55,010 nt of DNA. It comes from Candidatus Aegiribacteria sp. (GTDB taxonomy: Bacteria; Fermentibacterota; Fermentibacteria; Fermentibacterales; JCC-6). The notes beneath the pieces are model-generated. The model ran no database searches. It was not told the DNA's origin and was given only the letters and a program-made list of their open reading frames with translations. Numbering within the stretch: position 1 is the first letter of the stretch; every line of letters starts with the position of its first letter. Shown here in pieces: positions 35,901 through 43,543 of this stretch. The position numbers and the translations under genes are program-made. Location: the NCBI GenBank assembly GCA_030600545.1, contig JAUVLV010000012.1, forward strand, positions 1 to 55,010, given 5' to 3'.

Positions 35901-36570
35901 CAAGTTCCCCGGCGGTCTTGAGAACGAGTTCCTGAAAATCTCTGGGACAGCTGTTTCCCCTGCGGTTCTCCAGTGATACGAAAATGCTGATGACCTGCCT
36001 GAATTCATTCACCAAAGTATCGCCAAAGAGTTCCGGCGGAGTGAAACAGGGTGTTGGAATAGTTCCAGTTCTCGTTGGGACAGGTGTGTCTTCTCCGATG
36101 GGCTGAGAAAAATGATCGGGAGAACAGTCTGAATTCGCTACGACAGCCTGTCTGACGGCAGAGCCCTGGAAACTGTAGAATGTCCATTCATTCAAAGGAA
36201 TAACATCCCAGACTATCAGACCTTCTCCAACCGAGGTTCTAACCGGCAGAATGTTAGATTCCTCCGGTGAGCGGATCTGTTTGCAGGCGTTCCAGGCATC
36301 CTTGGCGCCGTCAGGAAAAACCAGAGTGACAGCATCGCCGGCGAATGAAACAGGAAAGCCTCCATTCCCCGCGCCAGCTTCAACCACACGGGAGAGGGTG
36401 CAGCTAACCTCCCGCGAGATAAGCTCCGCACCTTCGGCGCCCAGGACAGTCATCCTGTCGAACCGGGATGTGAAGCCACAGATGTCCGCTATAAGCACTG
36501 CTCCCCCGAAGCTTCCGGAGAGCTCACCCCGGAGGAGCACTTCTTTAATAAATGAAGGAGCGTGGTTCAA
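32977..36570 (-). CDS. Soluble adenylyl cyclase-like protein: tandem cyclase domains, STAND-type ATPase, TPR repeats
   Basis: A 1197-residue protein. Domain C1 (about 22-145) has both metal-binding Asp of class III cyclases: Asp29 in LIADICGFTSRF and Asp79 in VSFAGDAVTLVF. Domain C2 (about 190-350) lacks them (IFVSLEN, ILVVFGAP) but has the transition-state pair Asn301/Arg305 in YTVLGPSVNLAARL. One active site at the C1-C2 interface is expected, as in animal sAC (ADCY10). An ATPase follows with Walker A TGVTGMGKTRLA (about 389-400), Walker B IVLDDLQRMD, and from about 720 many TPR helices. Such proteins make cAMP (or cGMP) in response to signals sensed by the C-terminal part. TTG start after AAAGG. 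The PP-loop gene follows immediately. Confidence 0.85.
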   Translation of the reverse strand: MNHAPSFIKEVLLRGELSGSFGGAVLIADICGFTSRFDRMTVLGAEGAELISREVSCTLSRVVEAGAGNGGFPVSFAGDAVTLVFPDGAKDAWNACKQIRSPEESNILPVRTSVGEGLIVWDVIPLNEWTFYSFQGSAVRQAVVANSDCSPDHFSQPIGEDTPVPTRTGTIPTPCFTPPELFGDTLVNEFRQVISIFVSLENRRGNSCPRDFQELVLKTAGELGGYVSGLEAGMEDYHILVVFGAPVSREDDPRRADVFLQQVFARAPGRVRAGTASGLVFSGTLNTPLLESYTVLGPSVNLAARLHGFAGWNTICSGPVFNRTSRLGLQCEKEISLKGISLPVQSLVLSPWKERVAAAEPVSPLIERDELLDRIEIEVMKEGTQILLTGVTGMGKTRLAGELSRRMGNIFFISLLCESVSAGGLDIFSRWLGEWMGLKISKGGLTVFREKLYGFINLLDELDDPVANETADELLRAESVLAAMAGLHRERSLYQRLDPKGRFRNIVSVTAAFIRGHCLLKKTVIVLDDLQRMDPDSGKLLAAVLEELGQSRPPILLLARPGMNETIGDLGLIPEEMKLSPLSRFGCRSFLQWSLGREPSEKLLDWFHRRTEGIPFFMEQYAGMLSSSAGPPNEESFPGSIHALLVARLDRLEPKLKEAALTASVLGRAFDPSILQRIRSDENLNDLLDMGIVERVWERTPDGRFSFIHILLREAAYHLQLHSERRRLHKRAAKEIMEIWADRPEKAQSIAYHMEQADRTEEASYWYIEAGRHSFSRRMTTTCLDQMKKVLDLSDDVNKRLDAHRMIFDLHSSSGSWEKAGKAIEMAAGEENLNSKDQARVRMMRVNLATNLGRPQEAQELLEDLEEMNPELRPQILLLQGRILMLQARTEKAKEYLLSVHDELQDGTFEQRLVAAKALGNASGCMIRLGQLEEAEKPLRQVLTYAVETGNLVMETLAVGNLALIYKYLPGRFNDGKRMTRRHLELARKTGSRLLELQALGNLGTMLEREAPSEKAFELLEESVKLARKYGGSADLSISQANLSGALRRVGKLERALELIDASLNVCREDGLGIHRIDYALERTHILMDMERLEEAGKQIKQIDEWSVPIDFTSPIAWCSGRLLRLQNRLDEAAEVLRKGLELMSEGSGRFDFLREIYLTTGDKKVLSECLKLGEDVLRKTPSWDLRAKLDKLKKEE

Positions 36571-36731
36571 ATAAACCTTTCAGGAATTCGATAATAAAGA
36601 AACAGATTCACCATCATCAATAAATGCCTTGAGAAATGCTTAAAAATTCCCTTCCAGAGAGACAATAGAAAGAGCGGTTCTACTCTGTCAAGTTATTGAA
36701 CAGCCGCAAGAGCTTTCTTTGTGATCGAAGC

Positions 36732-36747
36732 TTTAACCCGGGTTAAA
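36732..36747. promoter_or_regulatory. 16-bp perfect palindrome in the divergent intergenic region
   Basis: TTTAACCCGGGTTAAA lies between the divergent cyclase gene and the GHL10-like gene, 95 bases before the latter. A GCAGC/GCTGC hairpin follows at about 36754-36768. A dimeric regulator could bind here; no regulator gene is adjacent. The rest of 36571-36841 shows nothing recognisable. Confidence 0.35.
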
Positions 36748-36841
36748 TGAAGGCAGCCTTTGCTGCAACGTTTCCGGATTTGCCCGGTTGCGATAATAGC
36801 AGTATTGTCTTTCTCACAAAGAAATTAATTTGGAGGTTCCC

Positions 36842-37840
36842 ATGAGTATCATTACCATTCTGATTGCCGGTATCATGTCCGTAACGGGAATATGGAGCCG
36901 CTGGGACAGGAACGATGGAAACTGGGATGATCTGGCTCCGCTTCTTGCCGCTAACGGTTACGATACAGTGTTCTATATGGCTGCCTATGGGACTGTTATA
37001 GATGGAGAAGGTCTGCAGGAATGTCTGAATGCATGCCTTCCTATGGGTATTGATGTCCATGCATGGGTAGTTATGTGGAGAACGGATTACGCTCCTGATG
37101 TCCAGCAGGGAAGTATGCTCAGGGAAGGGAGAATGCAGGCGTACAGCGATGGAGAGGTAATACACAACTGGATGAACCCAACCGACCCCCGGAATGTAGA
37201 ACTCATGGCAAGGATATGTTTACGAATCGCGGCAGAATATCCTGTTACAGGAATTCATCTTGATTACATCAGGTACAAGTCCTACCTTTCGGGTTACTCC
37301 GAGAGTACCCGGGACAGATTTCTGGATGAAATGAGCCTGAGATCCCTCAATTGGCCTGATGACTGCATCCGGGATGGACAGTACTACGACAGTTTCATGG
37401 AATGGCGTGCAGGAAAAATGACCGATGCCGTTCGCGCGGTACGGGATTCTCTTAACAGAATCAACCGGGTTGTTCATCTGTCTGCCGCGGTGATGCCCCA
37501 TGAAAGGGAAATGCTTCTCTTCGGCCAGATGTGGAACAGGTGGCTTGAGCAGGGTCTTATTGATTTCGCGGTAACCATGAACTACACCGAATCCGATTCA
37601 CAGTATGTAATCTGGTGTGAAGATCAGGTTGAGATGGCAGGTGACAACACAATCCTCTGCGGAATAGGAGAACTGTCCGCTTCTTCTGCACTCTCGGAGC
37701 GGGAAACTCTCCATCAGATAGCTCTTGCTGAGAACATGGGGTTCGACGGATTCGTCATCTACCATCTGTGCGATGAGGTTATAGAGAAACTGGAAAGCTC
37801 CCGCGACTCCGACCCGGGCAACCGGTCCAGCAGAAATTAA
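36842..37840 (+). CDS. Secreted GHL10/DUF187-like glycosidase-type protein
   Basis: 332 residues with a short signal sequence (SIITILIAGIMSVTG). A TIM-barrel follows with motifs of the glycosyl hydrolase-like 10 group: GYDTVFYMAAYG, MGIDVHAWVVMWR, NPTDPRNVELM, and TGIHLDYIRYK, where the Asp is the family's conserved acid. Later VVHLSAAVMPHE and DFAVTMNYTES complete the barrel. Members are thought to act on cell-wall or surface glycans. GGAGGTTCCC precedes the ATG at 36842; a TTG 12 bases earlier is unlikely. It is followed, 6 bases on, by a C25 peptidase gene, suggesting a secreted pair. Confidence 0.8.
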   Translation: MSIITILIAGIMSVTGIWSRWDRNDGNWDDLAPLLAANGYDTVFYMAAYGTVIDGEGLQECLNACLPMGIDVHAWVVMWRTDYAPDVQQGSMLREGRMQAYSDGEVIHNWMNPTDPRNVELMARICLRIAAEYPVTGIHLDYIRYKSYLSGYSESTRDRFLDEMSLRSLNWPDDCIRDGQYYDSFMEWRAGKMTDAVRAVRDSLNRINRVVHLSAAVMPHEREMLLFGQMWNRWLEQGLIDFAVTMNYTESDSQYVIWCEDQVEMAGDNTILCGIGELSASSALSERETLHQIALAENMGFDGFVIYHLCDEVIEKLESSRDSDPGNRSSRN

Positions 37841-37846
37841 GGAATT

Positions 37847-39226
37847 ATGATTTCTATTATTGTTTCGATGATTCTCGCTTATGCAGTCATTCCTACCGGC
37901 CCTTCGGTTTTGAGCATGGAGGAAACTGAAACATCACCGCTTGAGATTCTTCCCGCTTCATTTCAGACTGTTTCGACTGTCAGGGGCAGCGACGGGAGCA
38001 AGGTTCTTATAATTGTTGCAGATTACCTTGCGGACCCTCTGGCGGCTACTCTTGCGCAGTTTCAGAGCGATATCGCATCGGATGGATGGACTGTCGAGAT
38101 GCAGGTCATGAGCGGCGGTACCGTTGAAGACATTAAAACCCTTCTTCAAAGCACATCGAATCTGGACGGTGCCGTTCTTGTTGGTTTTTTGCCATGCGCA
38201 TGGTACGAAGTTGGACAGGAAGAATTCCCCTGCGAGCTGTTCCTGATGGACCTTGACGGCAGCTGGACGGATTCTGACCTTGACGGGCTTTACGATGGCC
38301 ATGGTGGTGATGTGGCGCCGGAGATATGGGTCGGCAGGATAGATTCCCATACCGCATACGGTCCCGAGCTGCTTCTGCTTACAGAATACTTCGCCAAGAA
38401 CCATATTTACAGAACAGGATCGATGGGATTGAACCCTGAGGCAATGACCTTCAACGATGACGACTGGAACTATTACACGGATTGCGGTCTCGACGATATT
38501 TACGGATCTTCGAGTGTCACCGTCATCAATTCGTCCAGCCAGACAACGGCTGAGAATTATCTCCTCAACCTTGATCAAGGGTACGAATTCGTACATTTGA
38601 TGGCCCATTCGTGTCCCTGGGGCCATACTTTCAAAGTACCTGGAGGGATGGCAGGCACCGTAATGGTTCCGGAGATAGCCCAGGTTAACCCCCATACCGC
38701 GTTCCTGCAGCTGTTCAGTTGTTCCAACGCAAGGTGGGTTGAAGAAGGGTGCCTGGGAAACTGGTACCTTTTCGGTACCGATTACGGACTGCTTATTTCA
38801 GGTGCTGCAAAAACGGGCTCGATGCTGGATTTTGAGGAATTCTATGGTCCTCTGGCTGCAGGGCTTAATTTTGGAGAGGCTTTCAGGGAGTGGTGGAATT
38901 ACGAGGCGCAGGGAGGATTTTCTTCCTGGGAGATAGCATGGTTCTACGGGAACGCGCTGCTCGGAGACCCTACCCTTAAACCTCTTGCAAGTGACATGGG
39001 AATCGGATCACATTTATCGGGACAGCAATATTCCGAATACGAACAGATTTCGTCCAGCTCATTCTCAGACTGCTTCCCGGATGCAGCATCCAACAACGAT
39101 ACACCACGGCGTACGGTTGCCACATGGCTTTCCGGGGAGAACGGACGGCTGGATATCGCTGCCCGGCTATACGAAGAGGGGTCAGGGTGGGGCCCTGTAA
39201 TCTACGTTGACGCTGACGAATACTGA
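37847..39226 (+). CDS. C25 (gingipain-like) peptidase, catalytic part, ending at an in-frame TGA
   Basis: 459 residues: signal peptide (SIIVSMILAYAVIP), then a gingipain-type alpha/beta domain. The likely catalytic pair is His254 (FVHLMAHSCPWGH) and Cys292 (LQLFSCSNARW), as in clan CD peptidases. NLDGAVLVGFLPCAWYE and PEIWVGRIDSHT are typical early strands; many acidic loops (DLDGSWTDSDLDGLYDG) may bind calcium. The frame stops at TGA 39224-39226 and then continues open, in the same frame, to 40327, where the sorting tail is. Without readthrough the product is secreted but lacks the C-terminal domain. It may thus be shortened, recoded or a pseudogene. Confidence 0.85.
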   Translation: MISIIVSMILAYAVIPTGPSVLSMEETETSPLEILPASFQTVSTVRGSDGSKVLIIVADYLADPLAATLAQFQSDIASDGWTVEMQVMSGGTVEDIKTLLQSTSNLDGAVLVGFLPCAWYEVGQEEFPCELFLMDLDGSWTDSDLDGLYDGHGGDVAPEIWVGRIDSHTAYGPELLLLTEYFAKNHIYRTGSMGLNPEAMTFNDDDWNYYTDCGLDDIYGSSSVTVINSSSQTTAENYLLNLDQGYEFVHLMAHSCPWGHTFKVPGGMAGTVMVPEIAQVNPHTAFLQLFSCSNARWVEEGCLGNWYLFGTDYGLLISGAAKTGSMLDFEEFYGPLAAGLNFGEAFREWWNYEAQGGFSSWEIAWFYGNALLGDPTLKPLASDMGIGSHLSGQQYSEYEQISSSSFSDCFPDAASNNDTPRRTVATWLSGENGRLDIAARLYEEGSGWGPVIYVDADEY

Positions 39227-39289
39227 GATGTCGGAGTCTCGGCCTGTTATCACGATACATCCCCCTGGATAGCCTGGAGTGATTTCGAA

Positions 39290-40327
39290 TTGTCTACCTA
39301 CAGTTACAGGATAAAGACCGCATGCGGTGATGATTTTTCTCAAGTTGAAGTGCAGGTTGAACAGGAGGGATACCAGATGAGCCCGTGCCTGGCCTCAACA
39401 GGCACAGTACTCTGGCTGGCCTGGCTGGACTGGGATGCGGAGGGCGGCGCGGTAATGCTGAAGAGTATCGACGGCACGTTTCCGGCATCTCAGTTAAGCG
39501 CTATTGGGGAATGGTGCCAGAATCCTGAGCTTATCGTTGATAATTCGGGAACCGTTCACCTCGTATGGGAGGAGCGGTTCCCTTCCGGCAGCAGGATAAT
39601 GTGGTGCTGTGGTGATCTGTCCGGTTTCAGTTCTCCCGTTGAGGTATCCTCAGGTGAGTTATGCCATTCTCCCAGTCTCGATATAGACCGGGCAAGCACT
39701 GAGATATGCCTTCTGTGGATTGACGAGGCAGGTGATGCTTCAATAGAACTCCGGAGCTGGAACGGAACCGGGTGGGGAGACGAAGAATCTGTCTATACTA
39801 CGGAAGAACGCATATGGGGAGCTTTTCTGAGTAAATTGCCTGAGCCTCTTGGAACAGGTGTCATCTGGCAGCAGGGATGCGGAGCTTCCTCAAAGATAAT
39901 GGGTTATCCACTGGGAGGTTCCGAGCCACTGGAACTTCTCCCTTTCGCAGGTCCGGCCTGGTCTCCCGTTTCTACGTTGGATGATCTGTTCTGGGCCGGC
40001 AACGAAGGTGATGGATGGGAAATATATATTCATGATCTCTCAGGTCTTGGTATCGGCAGACAAGAATCTGCAGGAATAGTACCATTGCCCTGGATAGTGG
40101 AGAATCCGGTCAGGGAAAGCATGATCATCTCTCTGCAGGTGAACAGCTCCGCCTTTGAATCCGATATCCGTATCTACGATCTTACCGGAAGGATCGTACT
40201 CAGCAGACGACTAACCGTACAGCCTGGAGTTGAAACCCGGCTTGATTGTTCGATGCTTCCATCGGGTATTTACATGATCAGCTTCAGGGAGGGAACGTTG
40301 CCCGGCAGGTTCGTACTTTTGAAATAG
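39290..40327 (+). CDS. C-terminal part of the C25 peptidase gene, with FlgD/type IX-like sorting domain
   Basis: This reading frame is the uninterrupted continuation of the preceding peptidase frame (the TGA at 39224 is 22 codons before this TTG). It encodes beta-propeller-like repeats with W/D-rich motifs (GTVLWLAWLDWDAEGG, GTVHLVWEERFPSG) and a C-terminal tail (VENPVRESMIISLQ, RIYDLTGRIVLSRRL, LPSGIYMISF) resembling type IX sorting domains. There is no signal peptide, and no ribosome site before the TTG. It is best read as the downstream half of one gene of about 826 codons, 37847 to 40327, rather than as its own gene. Confidence 0.75.
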   Translation: MSTYSYRIKTACGDDFSQVEVQVEQEGYQMSPCLASTGTVLWLAWLDWDAEGGAVMLKSIDGTFPASQLSAIGEWCQNPELIVDNSGTVHLVWEERFPSGSRIMWCCGDLSGFSSPVEVSSGELCHSPSLDIDRASTEICLLWIDEAGDASIELRSWNGTGWGDEESVYTTEERIWGAFLSKLPEPLGTGVIWQQGCGASSKIMGYPLGGSEPLELLPFAGPAWSPVSTLDDLFWAGNEGDGWEIYIHDLSGLGIGRQESAGIVPLPWIVENPVRESMIISLQVNSSAFESDIRIYDLTGRIVLSRRLTVQPGVETRLDCSMLPSGIYMISFREGTLPGRFVLLK

Positions 40328-40369
40328 GAGTATCTGGATATTCTCCTTCAGGAGAACGGATAAGTACGC

Positions 40370-41710
40370 TCAGTTCTTATGATTTACATATTCAGGATAT
40401 AGCTTTTTCATGCATTCAGGACATAAACCATGACTGAACTGCGCATCTGATCGCTTGGATATGTATTCCTCTATCTGTTGCCAGTAACCGGAATCATCAC
40501 GGATCTTTTTACAGGAAGCACAGATTGGAAGCAGTCCACTGAGCATGTTTACTTCAGCGAGAGCTTTCGTAAGTTTTTCATTAGCCTTCACAAGTTCAAT
40601 ATTCTTCAGCCTGTAGATCTCGTTTTCCCTTTCCTTCTTCTCAGTATCGTAGCTTACCTGAAGTTCGTTATACTTCTTACTGCTTTCTTCCGTAAATATT
40701 TCATCATTAAGCTCTTTGAACATATTATAATATTTAAGAGCTTCCCTGAAATCACCCTTCTGTTCAAGGATGGTTGATATTGTTTCGAAGCAATTCTTTC
40801 TCAGAAAGGGGACATCAAGCTCTTCTGCAATGGCAAGGCCTTGTCCTGCATAATCAAGAGCTTCAGCAAACTGATCAGTCAGAGCATACGTAAGACCGAT
40901 ATTGCGGAGCGTTTCAACAGTTGCATGCCTGTCTCCCGTCTCCCTTTCGATCTCGAGTGCTCTGAAGAAATATTCCAGCGATTTATCGTAGTCGTTAAGA
41001 TCGGTTAAAAGTATCCCTATATTTATAATAGAATGTGCAACCCCTCTATTTTCGCCAAGCTGTTCTCTTATTTCAAGTGCTTTCTTATGGTATTCAAAAG
41101 CCTTCTGATATTCTCCGGAATTCCGATAAATACCTCCTGCATTGTTATACGAAATTGCGAGATTGCTTTTGTCATCGATATTTTCAAGTGTCCTGATAGC
41201 TCGGTTGTAATAATCCAGAGCTTTCTTTTCGTCACCTATTCTACCGCAGATAATTCCGATATTGTTGTACAATGCTGCTATACCCTGTTCATCACCGATA
41301 TTCTCATGAATTTTAAGTGACTGCATGAAGTAATCAAGAGCTTGATCGAATTCAGCCATTCTCAGATATGTCGCGCCAATTCTGTTCAGCGTTGTAGATT
41401 TATTGCTGTCATTACCGGTTTTGTCAGTAATATTCAGTTCTCTGAAACCATATTCCAGAGCGGTCTGATACTCGCCAATACAATGATAAGCCCAGCAGAG
41501 TTCATTCAGTATAACGGATTCCAGTTTTTTATCTTCAATATCCTGAAGAAGCTCCAATCCCTGTTTCCCGAATTCAATTGTTTTTGCCGGATTAATTTCC
41601 CTGAAGGCTACAGTCAGATCAGCGAGAATCCTGATTCGATCCTGGCCACTCGTTCCAGGAAGTTCCTTCAGGAGTGTTTCATTATCTTTTTTCTCGGATA
41701 TTTCAGCCAT
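40370..41710 (-). CDS. TPR protein with C-terminal Cys-rich 'CASCKKIRDD' domain
   Basis: About 446 residues. Residues 10-360 are eight or so TPR units (ATYLRMAEFDQALDYFMQSLKIHENIGDEQG and relatives), resembling the Rap/LuxR-type TPR arrays of sensor proteins. A coiled coil (about 365-395) leads to a final 60-residue domain: MLSGLLPICASCKKIRDDSGYW, EEYISKRSDAQFSHGLCPECMKKLYP. This tail, with CxxC twice, is usually seen at the ends of response regulators and PAS/histidine kinases, where it is unexplained; the Cys probably bind zinc. No kinase, REC or DNA-binding domain is present. ATG 41710 (after AAGGA) is preferred to ATG 41734. Cytoplasmic; likely an adaptor. Confidence 0.85.
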   Translation of the reverse strand: MAEISEKKDNETLLKELPGTSGQDRIRILADLTVAFREINPAKTIEFGKQGLELLQDIEDKKLESVILNELCWAYHCIGEYQTALEYGFRELNITDKTGNDSNKSTTLNRIGATYLRMAEFDQALDYFMQSLKIHENIGDEQGIAALYNNIGIICGRIGDEKKALDYYNRAIRTLENIDDKSNLAISYNNAGGIYRNSGEYQKAFEYHKKALEIREQLGENRGVAHSIINIGILLTDLNDYDKSLEYFFRALEIERETGDRHATVETLRNIGLTYALTDQFAEALDYAGQGLAIAEELDVPFLRKNCFETISTILEQKGDFREALKYYNMFKELNDEIFTEESSKKYNELQVSYDTEKKERENEIYRLKNIELVKANEKLTKALAEVNMLSGLLPICASCKKIRDDSGYWQQIEEYISKRSDAQFSHGLCPECMKKLYPEYVNHKN

Positions 41711-41897
41711 ATCATCCTTCTGCCTGAAGTTCATCTGGAATCAGAAATTCATTCTCTATTTCTTTCCGAATGATAATACTACTGTCAATCGGGATATGTC
41801 AATTTTAGTTAGATACCGACAGTATCTGATTCGGATGGCCCTTGAACTCTTCTTCAATTATGCGTAAACTAAGAGTAAAAGAACCGGGGAGGGTTGT

Positions 41898-43433
41898 ATG
41901 CTTGCTCGCACAAGAAGCCTGGCTGTGTACGGAATAGATTCTTATCCTGTTGAAATCGAAGCTGATATGTCTTTGGGGCTTCCAACCTTTACTATTGTAG
42001 GCCTTCCGGATAACGCTGTGCGCGAATCCCGACAGCGGATAAAATCCGCGATAGCAAATCTGGGTTTCAAGCTCCCCGGAAAGAAGATAACCATCAACAT
42101 GGCGCCAGCTGGTAGAAAGAAGGAGGGTCCTGGGTTCGACCTGCCCATCGCTATAAGCATCCTTGCCGCTTCCGGGATAATTCCGAAGGAGGCTGTCGAG
42201 GACTTCTACTTTGTAGGTGAACTTGCGCTTAATGGAGCCCTCCGGCCAGTCAGGGGAGTTCTTTCCATGGCCGACCGAGCACGCAAGAAAAGCCATTCAG
42301 GGCTTGTGGTTCCGCTATCCAATTCCGCTGAGGCAGCGGTTGCTGCGGGGCAGAATGTATTTCCGGCGGAGAACCTCGGGAGTGTGATTGACTTTCTGCT
42401 TAATAAAATAACCATTAAGCCTGCCAGTTACTCTCCTGTACCTGAGAGAACCTATGGAAAGCCCGAACCGGATTTCAGGGATGTAAGGGGTCAGGAGTTA
42501 GCCAAAAGGGCTCTTGAAGTAGCAGCCGCCGGCGGACACAACATACTCATGATCGGTCCCCCGGGATCCGGGAAAACCATGCTTGCTCGAAGGCTTCCTT
42601 CCATTCTTCCGCCTCTGCTTCCCGAAGAAGCGATTGAGACCACCAAGATTCACAGCGTTGCCGGTCTTCTGGAACCGGGAAACGCCCTCCTTGAAATCCG
42701 GCCCTTCCGTTCGCCGCACCATACGATTTCGGATGCGGGGCTGATAGGAGGGGGTGTTATACCCGGGCCCGGGGAGGTAAGCCTTGCGCATAGGGGAGTC
42801 CTTTTTCTCGATGAACTTCCGGAATTTAGAAGGAACGTTCTGGAAGTTCTCAGGCAGCCGCTTGAGGATGGTACCGTAACGATAACAAGGGCGTCAATGA
42901 CAATGACATTTCCGGCGAATTTTACACTTGCTGCTGCTATGAATCCCTGTCCGTGCGGATACTTTACCGATCCCGGCCATTCATGCAACTGTACCGGCCC
43001 CCAGATACAGAGATATCTCAACAGAATATCCGGGCCTTTGATGGACAGAATTGATATTCATGTTGATGTTGCCCCGGTAGCGTATCGCGATCTTTCCTGC
43101 AACATTCCGACCGGCGAGTGTTCCTCGGATATCAGAAAACGGGTAATTAGAGCGAGAAAGCGCCAGGAGGAACGGTTCTACGGAGTCAGTGGACTTCACT
43201 GCAACGCCGGAATGAATTCCCCGCTGGTAAGGAAATACTGTGGACTCGACGAAGAAGTCAGGAAACTCCTGAAATCAGCGATGGAACTCTACGGTTTTTC
43301 CGCGAGAGCTTACGACCGGATAGTTAAGGTTTCCAGAACAATCGCTGACCTTGCTGACTCCTCCGATATAAAGCCTGCGCATATCGCAGAAGCCGTGCAG
43401 TACCGCTCCATGACCGGGCAGATATATCCCTGA
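41898..43433 (+). CDS. comM: YifB/ComM-family AAA+ ATPase (Mg-chelatase-like)
   Basis: 511 residues: N-terminal lon-protease-like fold (VEIEADMSLGLPTFTIVGLPDNAVRES), then the ATPase with GPPGSGKTMLARRLPSILPPL (Walker A), FRSPHHTISDAGLIGGG, LFLDELPEFRR (Walker B), the Cys cluster NPCPCGYFTDPGHSCNC and C-terminal domain (RAYDRIVKVSRTIADL). In Vibrio and Haemophilus ComM is a hexameric branch-migration helicase that extends recombination of imported DNA. GGGGAGGGTT precedes the ATG. It is followed by the ABC-2 exporter gene 110 bases on; a GGTCAG/CTGACC hairpin (43440-43459) lies between, without a T run. Confidence 0.93.
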   Translation: MLARTRSLAVYGIDSYPVEIEADMSLGLPTFTIVGLPDNAVRESRQRIKSAIANLGFKLPGKKITINMAPAGRKKEGPGFDLPIAISILAASGIIPKEAVEDFYFVGELALNGALRPVRGVLSMADRARKKSHSGLVVPLSNSAEAAVAAGQNVFPAENLGSVIDFLLNKITIKPASYSPVPERTYGKPEPDFRDVRGQELAKRALEVAAAGGHNILMIGPPGSGKTMLARRLPSILPPLLPEEAIETTKIHSVAGLLEPGNALLEIRPFRSPHHTISDAGLIGGGVIPGPGEVSLAHRGVLFLDELPEFRRNVLEVLRQPLEDGTVTITRASMTMTFPANFTLAAAMNPCPCGYFTDPGHSCNCTGPQIQRYLNRISGPLMDRIDIHVDVAPVAYRDLSCNIPTGECSSDIRKRVIRARKRQEERFYGVSGLHCNAGMNSPLVRKYCGLDEEVRKLLKSAMELYGFSARAYDRIVKVSRTIADLADSSDIKPAHIAEAVQYRSMTGQIYP

Positions 43434-43543
43434 AGGCCAAGGTCAGGCTTGACTGACCTCATTGTAAATGCGCTAACGATGTAATATTGTATTACCTTCA
43501 GAATCACCGATTGTATCTAATTACTCTGGACAGGGAAAATTCT

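Noticed and set aside
37958-38695. Minus-strand open frame of 245 codons inside the C25 peptidase gene
   Set aside because: It is antisense to the catalytic domain and lacks any known motif.
39224-39226. Selenocysteine or genome-wide UGA recoding in the C25 peptidase
   Set aside because: No convincing SECIS-like hairpin with the right spacing was seen right after the TGA, the residue is not at a redox site, and TGA ends other genes such as ffh and rplS.
40341-40356. TTCTCCT-TC-AGGAGAA hairpin between the C25 gene and the TPR gene as a terminator
   Set aside because: A stem is present between convergent genes, but there is no T run on either strand, so only a weak structure can be claimed.
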